A DNA stretch of 64,000 nucleotides from Lentzea kentuckyensis (GTDB taxonomy: Bacteria > Actinomycetota > Actinomycetes > Mycobacteriales > Pseudonocardiaceae). Position 1 is the stretch's first letter, and every line of letters starts with the position of its first letter. The stretch spans positions 1 to 64,000 of the forward strand of contig NZ_MUYM01000046.1 in the NCBI RefSeq assembly GCF_002150765.1. The letters run 5' to 3'. The notes below the pieces were generated by a model that was not told the DNA's origin, did not search any database, and saw only the letters and a list, made by a program, of their open reading frames with translations. Position numbers and translations under genes: made by a program. Positions 8,837 to 16,937 of this stretch are shown one piece after another.

Positions 8837-10219
8837 TCAGGCAGCCGACTCGGTGCCGGTGAAGCGGGCGACGCGGTCCGCGAGCTCGCGGGCCTCGGGG
8901 TTGTTGCGGCGCTTCTCGGCCTCCTGGCGCAGCGGCTCCATGCGCTGCTTCGTGCGCACCGACTTGAGGCTTTCCGACAGGTCGACGGCCTGGCGACCGA
9001 TCTTGGCGCCGTGGTCGATGTCGCCCTCGAGCAGGTGGTTGATCGCCATCGAGGTGAGGTTGAACGAGCGGCTGCGCGCGTACTCGTCACCGAAGTTGTT
9101 GATCGCCTTGGACAGCGCCGGGATGGCGGTCCTCGTGTACTTGGCGTCCACCGTCTGGGCCAGCTCCGTGTGCACCGTGCCGATCATGGACGAGAGGTCG
9201 ATCTCGTTGAAGAACTTGGCCCAGGCGGGGGCTTCCGCGACGTTCGCGCGGGAGAACTCGTCGCGCGCACGGCCGAGCAGCTTGAGCGCCTGCTCGTCGG
9301 AGCCCATCTTGGCGTAGGCCCAGGCCTCGTTCGCGCACAGGATGCCCACCGCCAGTTCGGAACCGGAGTTCTGCGCGGCCAGCTGACCCAGCTGGAACAC
9401 CTTCAGCGCGTCGTCCGGGGCGTTCTGGTGCAAGTAGACGCGGCCCATGCGGTACAGGATGTTCGCCATCAGCGCCTCGTTCTCGCCCTGCTTGGCGAGG
9501 TCGAGCGCCTGACCGAAGTGGTTGCGGGCCGAGTCCATCAGGCCCGTGTCGAACGACGTCCAGCCGGCGAGGTTGTGCAGGTCGGCCAGCGCGACGTAGA
9601 GGCGCTGGCGAACGATGTCCGTGGAGCTCGCACCGAGCATCTGCTGTCCCCAGGACAGCTGCGCGACCACGGCGTCGCGGCAGGAACCGCCGCCGTACTG
9701 GTAGTCCAGGGCACGCAGAGCCCGCGTCGCCGCTTCGACCTGGCGCACATCGGTCATGCCGATGCGTCCCGGAGCCGGAGTCTGTGTGGGGTGTGAAACC
9801 CACGACCCGGAGTCCGCTCCGAACACGGCCGCGCCCACTGTCACGGCGGCGGCGTGCGCGAGGAACTTCCGACGCTTCACCGACTCGTCCTCCTCAGGAT
9901 GGGGTGAGTCCGCGGTTGCGGCCACCCTCACTGCCGTTGTCTCGTCATAGGCGAGACCCATGTATCCACGTGGGACACCCAAGCCGACGGCGATCCGAGT
10001 CAGGACGTCATATGCCATCACCTGGCGTCCCTTGAGGATCTCCGAGACTTCGGACTGCGACTGCCCAGTGAGCGCCGCGATCTGGCGCTGGGACACACCG
10101 TGCCGCCGGAGCAGCCGGTAAACCGAGCTGATCTCTCGTCGGGCCAGTGCGTCCCGCATCTCCTGGTGGTCCCACACCTCAGTGGGGATCGGAGAGCCCT
10201 GGGAACTCATGGTGTTCAT
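8837..10219 (-). CDS. XRE-family regulator with TPR-like domain
   Basis: A 460-residue regulator. Residues about 30-85 form a Cro/CI-type helix-turn-helix (GVSQRQIAALTGQSQSEVSE), and residues about 170-420 are TPR-like helical repeats. Between them is a short segment KRRKFLAHAAAVTVGAAVFG that reads like a twin-arginine export signal although it is internal. Regulators of this build are widespread in Pseudonocardiales and Streptomyces and are generally linked to development or secondary metabolism; that role is inference. Divergent from two small genes at 10436 and 10696, which are its likely partners or targets. A gaggg ribosome site precedes the ATG at 10219. Confidence 0.85.
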   Translation of the reverse strand: MNTMSSQGSPIPTEVWDHQEMRDALARREISSVYRLLRRHGVSQRQIAALTGQSQSEVSEILKGRQVMAYDVLTRIAVGLGVPRGYMGLAYDETTAVRVAATADSPHPEEDESVKRRKFLAHAAAVTVGAAVFGADSGSWVSHPTQTPAPGRIGMTDVRQVEAATRALRALDYQYGGGSCRDAVVAQLSWGQQMLGASSTDIVRQRLYVALADLHNLAGWTSFDTGLMDSARNHFGQALDLAKQGENEALMANILYRMGRVYLHQNAPDDALKVFQLGQLAAQNSGSELAVGILCANEAWAYAKMGSDEQALKLLGRARDEFSRANVAEAPAWAKFFNEIDLSSMIGTVHTELAQTVDAKYTRTAIPALSKAINNFGDEYARSRSFNLTSMAINHLLEGDIDHGAKIGRQAVDLSESLKSVRTKQRMEPLRQEAEKRRNNPEARELADRVARFTGTESAA

Positions 10220-10435
10220 CGCGCACCCTCACAGTCCGTTGGGCGTCATCGGCAGACTAGGGGCAGGTCCCCGAGTCGAGAAGTCCTCTTCGGCGGAGCT
10301 GATCGGCTCCACCGAACACCACTTACCGCTCACCGTAAGACTTCCACCGGTGGGCGCTGTGACGTCCCGTTCCGGCATGAATCATCGCAATCTAGATTCC
10401 GGTAAGCGAGTGAGCACGGAGAGGAACGACCAATA
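10220..10435. promoter_or_regulatory. Divergent control region between XRE regulator and small genes
   Basis: This 216-base gap separates the XRE regulator from the rightward small-gene pair. It contains a cttac/gtaag inverted repeat at 10322-10339 and a perfect ccaccggtgg palindrome at 10344-10353, either of which could be an operator. No convincing -35/-10 pair was seen. Confidence 0.35.
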
Positions 10436-10699
10436 GTGGACAGCTCCTCCCCTGGCTCCACCTCCATTGTGGAGACGGGTGACACCGAATCCACATGGCG
10501 CGGCATGACCGGGCAACGTCGATCGTGGCAGATCAGCTGCGGCGACGTGGTCGACCGGGACCGCCAGCTCACCGTGAAGGTCGTTCAGGGCCAAGTGGTT
10601 CTGGTCGGACCTCCCGGGGAGACGGCAGTCTTGACCCACGACCAGCTCGTACAGCTCAGGGCCGCGCTACGCGAAGCCGCCGACCAGGCGGAAAGGTGA
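10436..10699 (+). CDS. Small hypothetical protein, partner of XRE regulator
   Basis: An 87-residue protein with GTG start. Its C-terminal half (QLTVKVVQGQVVLVGPPGETAVL is the region of residues 42-65, then a helix LTHDQLVQLRAALREAA) looks like a small beta-plus-helix fold. No transmembrane segment or known catalytic motif. Its stop overlaps the start of the next gene (GTGA), so the two are translationally coupled. The divergent XRE-TPR gene and this pair resemble the regulator/small-protein arrangements frequent in actinomycetes, but no specific function can be given. Confidence 0.65.
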   Translation: MDSSSPGSTSIVETGDTESTWRGMTGQRRSWQISCGDVVDRDRQLTVKVVQGQVVLVGPPGETAVLTHDQLVQLRAALREAADQAER

Positions 10700-11073
10700 C
10701 GGTGAGTTCCTCGATGGACGCGATACTCGGACAGGTTCTTCGCAACGCTGTGTGGGAACGCCTCGACCTGCTCACGGAGCTGGCGAGCCGCGCGGACGCC
10801 CCGTCCCTCCTGTCGGTGGCTCGATCCGAGCTCCCTCGGCTGACCGAGGGATGGCGTGCTCTGCTGGCAGCGCACGAGCCGGACGAGAAGGGCAACTGCC
10901 CTGAGTGCTCCGGCCGTTGGCGTCAGCAGAAGTCACCTTGCTCGGTGTGGCGCGCCGCGTACGAACACCTGGTCGCGGGCGGACTCGCCCCGCGCCCGGC
11001 TCGCCATCTGCGCGAGGCCCCGGTGACTCCTCCTGTCACCCGGTCCCGCCGCGCGGTGGCTCGAGCCCACTAA
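10696..11073 (+). CDS. Small hypothetical protein with CPEC motif
   Basis: A 125-residue, mostly helical protein starting at a GTG that overlaps the preceding stop by four bases; a second GTG six bases later is equally possible. It carries a NCPECSGRW motif followed by a further cysteine (SPCSVW), which could bind a metal, and an arginine-rich tail. The coupling with the 87-residue gene and the divergent XRE regulator suggest a common unit. I do not recognise the family. Confidence 0.6.
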   Translation: MTVSSSMDAILGQVLRNAVWERLDLLTELASRADAPSLLSVARSELPRLTEGWRALLAAHEPDEKGNCPECSGRWRQQKSPCSVWRAAYEHLVAGGLAPRPARHLREAPVTPPVTRSRRAVARAH

Positions 11074-11382
11074 CGGGCGTTTGCGACTGACCTGGCGTCC
11101 CCCCGACACGACCAGGTCTGCAAACCGCCTACTGACCGGTGGTCCGCGATGCGCGAACCCCCGACCGCGACATCGCGGACCCCGGTCAGCTCAACAACTC
11201 CACAGATTCCCGCGGGCCGGTGACGTGCACCCACCCTCCCCGACCGTCGTCGGTCCGCGGTCACCACGTCGGCCCCTTGTCTGCACCTCCCGCGCAGGCA
11301 AGGGGCCGTTTCCATGCTCGCGCAGGGGTCCCCCCGAGCTGGGAACCCCTGCGTTTCAACGTACTCAGCAGCACCGACAAGA
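11074..11382. terminator. Convergent gap with a series of hairpins
   Basis: This 309-base gap between converging genes contains no ORF I can support. It holds three inverted repeats: arms ending at 11151 and starting at 11171 (perfect core ggtccgcgatg/catcgcggacc, extendable to about 19 pairs with one bulge), 11271-11284 with 11294-11307 (ggccccttg.../...caaggggcc), and a near-perfect cgcagggg.../...cccctgcg pair at 11321-11353 followed by ttt. They probably end transcription from both sides. Confidence 0.55.
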
Positions 11383-12162
11383 TCAGCGGTGTGTGCCGGT
11401 CCTCCAGGTCAGGTACGAGGTCAGGCCGGGGAACAGCCGGCCGGAGAGCTCGAACGCCTTGAGCTGCCACGGGAACAGGTGCTCGGCGCGTTCCTTCTCC
11501 ACGGCGTCGACGATCGCCTTCGCGCACTGCTGCGGAGTGACCGTGGGGATCAGCCGGGCGATCGCCGGGATCCGCTCTTCGGCGCCGGGGTTGTTGTTGA
11601 AGTACTCGCTGGACACCTTGCCCGGGACGACCTCGCTGATCCCGACACCGGTACCGCGCAGGTCGAGGCGCAACGACGCGGTGAGACCGCGCAGCGCCCA
11701 CCGCGACGACTGGTAGCCCACGCAGCCGGGAATCGGCAGGCGCGACACCGGTGAGTTCACGTTGACGATCCAGCCGGAGCCACGGGACCGCATGGCACCG
11801 AGGTATTCCCTGGTCAGCAGCAACGCCGCCAGGTACGGCACGGCGGTCATCGTCTGCAGCTCGTCGGCCGACGTGTCGTCCAGGAACAACCAGCGGCCGA
11901 CGCCGGCGTTGTTGACGAGCACATCCGGTGCCGGAACCTCCTCGGCGAGCGCGCGGATCTGCGCGGCGTCCGCCAGATCCGCCACGTGAGCGGTCGCCGA
12001 GCCGCCGAACTCGATGATCCGTTTGACCTGTTGATCGAGCAGTTCGGCGCTTCTGGCCACAAGGTGGACGCGCGCACCGTGGGCCGCGAACCTGAACGCG
12101 GCCTCGGCACCGATCCCCTGGGACGCTCCGGTGACCAGAACACTCTTGCCCGACAGCTGCAT
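11383..12162 (-). CDS. Short-chain dehydrogenase, last gene of glucosidase operon
   Basis: A 259-residue SDR with TGASQGIG at residues 11-18 and the NNAG motif at 84-87. The active-site tyrosine is Y150, but the usual lysine four residues later is arginine (YQSSR, R154), a known minor variant. Its ATG shares one base with the MFS stop (TGATG), so it is coupled to the transporter. It could oxidise a sugar or steroid-like aglycone released by the beta-glucosidase of the same operon; that is inference. Confidence 0.8.
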   Translation of the reverse strand: MQLSGKSVLVTGASQGIGAEAAFRFAAHGARVHLVARSAELLDQQVKRIIEFGGSATAHVADLADAAQIRALAEEVPAPDVLVNNAGVGRWLFLDDTSADELQTMTAVPYLAALLLTREYLGAMRSRGSGWIVNVNSPVSRLPIPGCVGYQSSRWALRGLTASLRLDLRGTGVGISEVVPGKVSSEYFNNNPGAEERIPAIARLIPTVTPQQCAKAIVDAVEKERAEHLFPWQLKAFELSGRLFPGLTSYLTWRTGTHR

Positions 12163-13373
12163 CAGACCACCGATCGCACTCGACTCATCAACACCGCCGC
12201 CAGCGCGGTCGCCAGCGCCGACGCCGCGAACAGACCGCGGTAACCACCAAGGTTCGCGAGGATCATGGCAGTCAGCAAGGGGGCGATGACCTGCGGCAAC
12301 GCGTTGGCCACGTTGATCACGCCCAGATCCTTGGCCCGATCGGCCGCGGCAGGCAACACCTGGGTGAGCAGGGCGATCGCGACGGCCAGGTAGGTGCCGA
12401 AGCCGATGCCGAGCAACGGGGCGGCGACCAGCGCGACCGGCCACGTCGGCGACACCACCAACAACAACGCCGCCAACGCCATGACAGCCGACGCGCCGTA
12501 CACATACGGCTTCCGACGGCCAGAACGATCACTTCGTGCGCCGAACAGCACCGCTCCTGCGGTGAGCGCCACCCCGTACAGGGCCATCAACTGCAGCAGG
12601 CCCTCGTCGGGAGACGGGTGGTGCACCTCGTCGCTCAGGAAGAAGTACAGGTACAGCGTGCCGAACGCGTTGCCGACGTTGAGCATGAAGTGCCCGAGCC
12701 ACGCCCACGCGAAGTCGGGGTGCTCACGGGGTGAGATCCAGAACGTCGGCCGCACCGGCTTCACGATCAACTGCGTGTCCGGCGTCCTGAGCACGAAGAA
12801 CAAGCCTCCGGCCAGCACGATCACCGCACAGGCCAGGTAGCCGGCCTTCAGGTCGGTGACCAACTCCGTGACGACGACCGCGCCCAGCACGGTGCCGAGC
12901 ATCTGGCTGATCCCGAACTGCCCACCGACCTTGGCCCGTTGCACGATGGGCACGCGGTCCGGCACCGCGGCGGTCAGCGCGGCGAGCATGCTGCTGACCC
13001 CCGCCTGCACCAGACACCAGCCGATTGTCATGACCAGGACCGAGTGCGCGCTGGCCAGAACAGCGAGGCCGGCCCCCGCGACGATCGCCCCGATCAGCGT
13101 CCACGGATGCCGACGGCCGAAGCGCGAGGTCGTGCGGTCGGACAGGAAGCCGATGAGCGGCACCCCCACCATCGCCACGAACGCGCCGACACCGGTGACG
13201 ACGCCGAACACGAACGTCTTGTTCGCCTTGTCCAGCAGTTCGGCCTGCCGTGGCAACAGGATCTGGATCGGCGCGTAGACCGCGAGCCACAGACCGAGGT
13301 TCGCGACGAACAGCCAGGCCATCCAGCTTCTGCGAACCGGGACAACCGGTTCGGCGAGCGCTTCACTCACCAC
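12162..13373 (-). CDS. MFS transporter of the glucosidase operon
   Basis: A 403-residue major facilitator with about twelve helices. The loop 2-3 motif GFLSDRTTSRFGRRHPW and the loop 8-9 repeat GARSDRSGRRKPYVYG are the family's conserved basic motifs. It starts at one of two adjacent GTG codons (13373 or 13370), overlapping the end of the beta-glucosidase gene by about 11 bases, and overlaps the SDR start by one base. Such MFS genes beside GH1 glucosidases and TetR regulators are taken to import beta-glucosides or disaccharides. Substrate unproven. Confidence 0.85.
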   Translation of the reverse strand: MVSEALAEPVVPVRRSWMAWLFVANLGLWLAVYAPIQILLPRQAELLDKANKTFVFGVVTGVGAFVAMVGVPLIGFLSDRTTSRFGRRHPWTLIGAIVAGAGLAVLASAHSVLVMTIGWCLVQAGVSSMLAALTAAVPDRVPIVQRAKVGGQFGISQMLGTVLGAVVVTELVTDLKAGYLACAVIVLAGGLFFVLRTPDTQLIVKPVRPTFWISPREHPDFAWAWLGHFMLNVGNAFGTLYLYFFLSDEVHHPSPDEGLLQLMALYGVALTAGAVLFGARSDRSGRRKPYVYGASAVMALAALLLVVSPTWPVALVAAPLLGIGFGTYLAVAIALLTQVLPAAADRAKDLGVINVANALPQVIAPLLTAMILANLGGYRGLFAASALATALAAVLMSRVRSVV

Positions 13374-14610
13374 TGATCACCTTTCGGTACCAGTGGAACG
13401 AGTCGCGCGGCGTGCGTCGCTGCGTCTCGAAGTCGACGTGGACCAGGCCGAACCGCTGTGAATATCCGGACTCCCACTCGAAGTTGTCGAGCAGGGACCA
13501 CACGAAGTAGCCGTCGACACCGGCTTCCAGCGCGGCCTTGAGGTGTCCGTCGAGGTAGGCGATCCGCTCGGTGTCCTCGACCTCGTGCGGGAAGCTGCAG
13601 CCGCTCTCGGTGACGTACACCGGCGGCAGGTTCGGGTGCCGCTCGCGCAACGTCGTGATGATCTCGCTCAGCCCGGACGGCACGACCGGCCAGCCGAAGT
13701 TGGTGAGCGGGTACTCGTCGATCTCCACCAGTTCGAAGGGCAGCGGATTGCCCTCCGACGGCGACTTGAGCCGGGTGGGGTTGTAGTAGTTCACGCCGTA
13801 GAAGTCGAGCGGCTGGTGGATGACCTGCAGGTCACCGTCCTGGATCGGCAGCAGATCGGCGACTGCGTCCGGATATCGGCCCGACAGAACTGGGTCCGCG
13901 TACAACCAGTTGTGGATTTCGCTGTACGCCTCGGCAGCCGCTACGTCATTCGGCGTAGCCGGCCAGGCCGGCGTGTGGTTGTTCGCTGTACCAACGGCTT
14001 GCGCGTTGAACGACCGCAGCACTTCGACCGCACGGCCGTGAGCGAGGTTCAGGTGGTGGGCGGTCGGCAACGCGTCGAAGAGCAACGCCTTGCCAGGGGC
14101 GTGCTCACCGATCGCATAGCCCTGCAACGTCACCATCGCGGGTTCGTTGATCGGGATCCACAGCTTCACGCGGTCGGCGAGACGGTTCGCGACCAGCGCC
14201 GTGTAGTCGGCGAACCGGTCGGCGATGTCCCGATTCAGCCAGCCGCCTTCGGCTTCCAGCTCCAGTGGCGTGTCCCAGTGGTACAACGTGACCACGGGGG
14301 CGATACCAACGTCGACAAGGGCGTCGACCAGGCGGTCGTAGAAGTCGAGACCTTCGGCGTTGACCGGCCCCTTGCCGGACGGCTGGATGCGCGGCCACGC
14401 GATCGAGAACCGATACGCGTTCACGCCGAGCTGCGTCATGAGCGCAACGTCCTCGCGCCACCGGTTGTAGTGGTCGCAGGCAACAGAAGCGTTGTCGTCG
14501 TCGCGGATCGGTGTGAACTCGTCCCACACGGAGGGACCCCGACCGCCTGCATCGAACGCGCCCTCGATCTGGAACGCGGACGTCGACACTCCCCAAAGGA
14601 AGTCGCTCAT
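13363..14610 (-). CDS. GH1 family beta-glucosidase
   Basis: A 415-residue family 1 glycosidase, (beta/alpha)8 barrel. It opens with FLWGVSTSAFQIEG, has the acid/base glutamate E156 in INEPAMV and the nucleophile E335 in YVTESG (the commoner form is TENG), and ends with the substrate-site WSLLDNFEWESGY segment. Slightly shorter than the typical 440-480 residues but with all core motifs. No signal peptide, so it is cytosolic and would cleave sugars imported by the MFS protein. A ggagg ribosome site precedes the ATG at 14610. First gene of the glucosidase-MFS-SDR operon, divergent from a TetR gene. Confidence 0.9.
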   Translation of the reverse strand: MSDFLWGVSTSAFQIEGAFDAGGRGPSVWDEFTPIRDDDNASVACDHYNRWREDVALMTQLGVNAYRFSIAWPRIQPSGKGPVNAEGLDFYDRLVDALVDVGIAPVVTLYHWDTPLELEAEGGWLNRDIADRFADYTALVANRLADRVKLWIPINEPAMVTLQGYAIGEHAPGKALLFDALPTAHHLNLAHGRAVEVLRSFNAQAVGTANNHTPAWPATPNDVAAAEAYSEIHNWLYADPVLSGRYPDAVADLLPIQDGDLQVIHQPLDFYGVNYYNPTRLKSPSEGNPLPFELVEIDEYPLTNFGWPVVPSGLSEIITTLRERHPNLPPVYVTESGCSFPHEVEDTERIAYLDGHLKAALEAGVDGYFVWSLLDNFEWESGYSQRFGLVHVDFETQRRTPRDSFHWYRKVISGE

Positions 14611-14722
14611 CGATCCTCCAAATGTGAAACTTGTTCGGATCGTAGGCGTGTTGACAGGTTCAGGGAAGTGAAAAGGCCGTACAACAGGCAAGATGGAAGC
14701 ACCCGAACTACTGGGAGTCGCC

Positions 14723-15337
14723 GTGACGAGCACCACCCCGCTTCGCCGCCAGCCCGTGCAGCAGCGCAGCGCCAAAAGAGTCGAGCGCATGCTCGAGGCC
14801 TGCGCAACCCTGATCGACGAGGTGGGCTACGACGGAGTCACCACGACGTTGATCGCGGAGAGAGCGGGGGTGGCGGTCGGCTCGCTGTACCAGTTCTTCC
14901 CGGACAAGAGAGCCGTCGTGCAGGCGCTGACTTTGCGCAACGTCGACCGGTTCTCCCAGGGCATCACCGAACGGCTCGAGCAGGCGACACTCGAGCACTG
15001 GTGGGACGCCGTGGACACGGTGTTCGACGTCTACGTGACGATGCACCGCGAGATCCCCGCGTTCGGGAGGCTGCACTTCGGTGACGTCGTGGACATGCGG
15101 CTGCTGGACGACCGCCGCGACAACAACGCCGTCATCTCCGACAAGATCTCCGAGCTGATCTCCGGCAAGTTCGGCATCCCGATGACCGAGGTCCAGCTGC
15201 CCATCGCGATCGCCGTCGAAGCCGCCGACGCCGTGATGAAGATGGCGTTCCGCAAGAGCCCGATGGGCGACCAGACGATTCTGGGCGAAGCCAGGGCGCT
15301 GGTCAGGGGTTACCTGTCGTCACGCCTGCCGGTCTAG
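14723..15337 (+). CDS. TetR family regulator of the glucosidase operon
   Basis: A 204-residue TetR/AcrR regulator. The N terminus has the family pattern RVERMLEACATLIDEVG followed by the helix-turn-helix (IAERAGVAVGSLYQFFPDK). The GTG at 14723 is preferred over the ATG at 14693 because a ggag site lies 5 bases upstream and homologous proteins begin near TTTPLRRQPVQQ. Divergent from the beta-glucosidase with a 112-base gap that likely carries its operator. Its last stop overlaps the convergent gene's stop through a shared ctag. Confidence 0.88.
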   Translation: MTSTTPLRRQPVQQRSAKRVERMLEACATLIDEVGYDGVTTTLIAERAGVAVGSLYQFFPDKRAVVQALTLRNVDRFSQGITERLEQATLEHWWDAVDTVFDVYVTMHREIPAFGRLHFGDVVDMRLLDDRRDNNAVISDKISELISGKFGIPMTEVQLPIAIAVEAADAVMKMAFRKSPMGDQTILGEARALVRGYLSSRLPV

Positions 15338-15603
15338 CGGGTGCACTCCCAGATGACCGTCGCGTCGAACGGGTTGCCGAAGGCGAAGGTCTCCTCGCAC
15401 TGCGCGGCGGGATCGGTGAACCCGTCGGCCACGGCCTGATCCCGGGCGTCCCGGCGCGCGTACTCCCAGGCGAACCCGAAGCTGCTGGAGCCGTCACCGC
15501 GAAACTGCGCGGTGTATGGCGCCGCCGTCGCGCTACCAGTGCCGGTGAGCACTGTGGCGAGCGCGGCCGCCGACAGCGCACAGGCCAATGTCTGCACCGT
15601 CAT
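15334..15603 (-). CDS. Small secreted cysteine protein
   Basis: An 89-residue protein with a signal peptide (residues 1-28, cleavage near ATA-AP). The 61-residue mature part has two cysteines (AAQCEETF and IWECTR) that could form one disulfide, and aromatic/glycine-rich sequence. It resembles other small secreted actinobacterial proteins of unknown function. Convergent with the TetR gene through a four-base ctag overlap of stops. Confidence 0.65.
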   Translation of the reverse strand: MTVQTLACALSAAALATVLTGTGSATAAPYTAQFRGDGSSSFGFAWEYARRDARDQAVADGFTDPAAQCEETFAFGNPFDATVIWECTR

Positions 15604-15668
15604 GCTTCGACGCTAATGGCGGGCTTTGCCGCGTGATACCGCCGACGGCACCCGCGACCGCCTGGTCC

Positions 15669-16850
15669 TCAGCCGAAGTTCCTGCGCTCACCGCGGTAGG
15701 TGGGCACGGTCCGTTCGATGCGGTCGCCGTGCACCAGGTGCACCTCGTCGAACCGCTCGAACAGCTCGCCCGCCTTGGCGTGCCGCATCCAGACGCGGTC
15801 GCCGATCTTCAGCTGCTCCGCCGCCTTGCCGGTGACCGGTGTCTGCACCTCGCCCGCGCCCTCGAGCCCGAGCGTCTTCAGCCCGGCCGGCAGGTACGGC
15901 GACGGCTGGCGGTCGGGCGTCGGGGTTCCGGACGCGATGTAGCCGCCGGCGAACAACGTCGCGACCCGCTTGGTCGGCTTGCGCACCACCGACAACGCGA
16001 ACAGCGCCGCGGGCTCCGGCTTGAACGCCTGGTACCCGTCGAAGAGCGTCGGCCCGAACAGACCGCTGCCCGCCGCGAGCTCGGTGACCGACGGGTCCGA
16101 CCCCGTCAGCTCCAGGCTGCCGGTGCCACCACCGTTGACGAACTCCAGATCCGCGACCTGCCGCACCGCGCTGACCACGGCGATCCGCCGGTGGATCAGC
16201 TCCGGCCCGGACTTCGACTGGATGAACCGGATCCCGAGCGCGCGCAACGGCTGACCGGGCGGGTTGTCACCCAGTCCGGCGATCTGCCCCTCGTACGCCA
16301 TGACACCGACCAGCTTGAACCCACGCCGTTGGGTGATCTTGGCGGCGAGGGCTTTCGCCTGCTGCGGCGTGTGGATCGACGAACGACGCGGCCCGATGTG
16401 GACGCCGGGCAACGGCCGCCACGACACGTCCAGCTCCAGGCAGACCCGGATGTCGGAGTGCGGTCCGATGGCCGCGTCCACGAAGTCGAGGTGCTCAACC
16501 GAGTCGACCATGATCGTGACCCGCTGACGTGCCGTCTCGTTGGCCGCGAGCTTCTGCAACGACGCCCGGTCGGCGGTCGGGTACGCGACCAGCAGGTCCT
16601 CGCACACGTTCTGCTCCGACAACCACAACGCCTCGGCCAGCGAGTAGCACATGACCCCGGCGTAACCGGGCCGTTCGAGCGCCCGGCTCACCAGCTCGCG
16701 CACCCGGATCGACTTGCTCGCGACCCGGATCGGATGACCGGCAGCGCGACGGGCGAGGTCCGCCGCGTTGTGGTCGAAGGCGTCCAGGTCGACGATCGCG
16801 AACGGAGGATCCAGATCCTTCGTCGCGGCGTCGAGTCGGTTTCTGCGCAT
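15669..16850 (-). CDS. PLP-dependent amino acid deaminase/aldolase (alanine racemase fold)
   Basis: A 393-residue fold-type III PLP enzyme. FAIVDLDAFDHN opens the barrel and the PLP lysine is K46 (RVASKSIRVRE). The C-terminal domain ends with the HLVHGDRIERTVPTYRGE segment shared with D-threonine aldolase and D-serine dehydratase relatives. The natural substrate is unknown; candidates are D-amino or beta-hydroxy amino acids. Divergent from the flavin lactone oxidase, an arrangement I recall from other Pseudonocardiales. ATG at 16850 fits the family N terminus. The function is inferred from the fold only. Confidence 0.75.
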   Translation of the reverse strand: MRRNRLDAATKDLDPPFAIVDLDAFDHNAADLARRAAGHPIRVASKSIRVRELVSRALERPGYAGVMCYSLAEALWLSEQNVCEDLLVAYPTADRASLQKLAANETARQRVTIMVDSVEHLDFVDAAIGPHSDIRVCLELDVSWRPLPGVHIGPRRSSIHTPQQAKALAAKITQRRGFKLVGVMAYEGQIAGLGDNPPGQPLRALGIRFIQSKSGPELIHRRIAVVSAVRQVADLEFVNGGGTGSLELTGSDPSVTELAAGSGLFGPTLFDGYQAFKPEPAALFALSVVRKPTKRVATLFAGGYIASGTPTPDRQPSPYLPAGLKTLGLEGAGEVQTPVTGKAAEQLKIGDRVWMRHAKAGELFERFDEVHLVHGDRIERTVPTYRGERRNFG

Positions 16851-16937
16851 GCCCCTGACGGTACGTCGTGAACCCTTGAAACGTGAAGAGCTTTCACCTA
16901 CGTTGCTGTGTCAGGTCACACTCTCGTGGAGGTCCGT

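Noticed and set aside
14651..14680. ttgaca as a -35 for the TetR gene
   Set aside because: No acceptable -10 lies 16-18 bases downstream on that strand.
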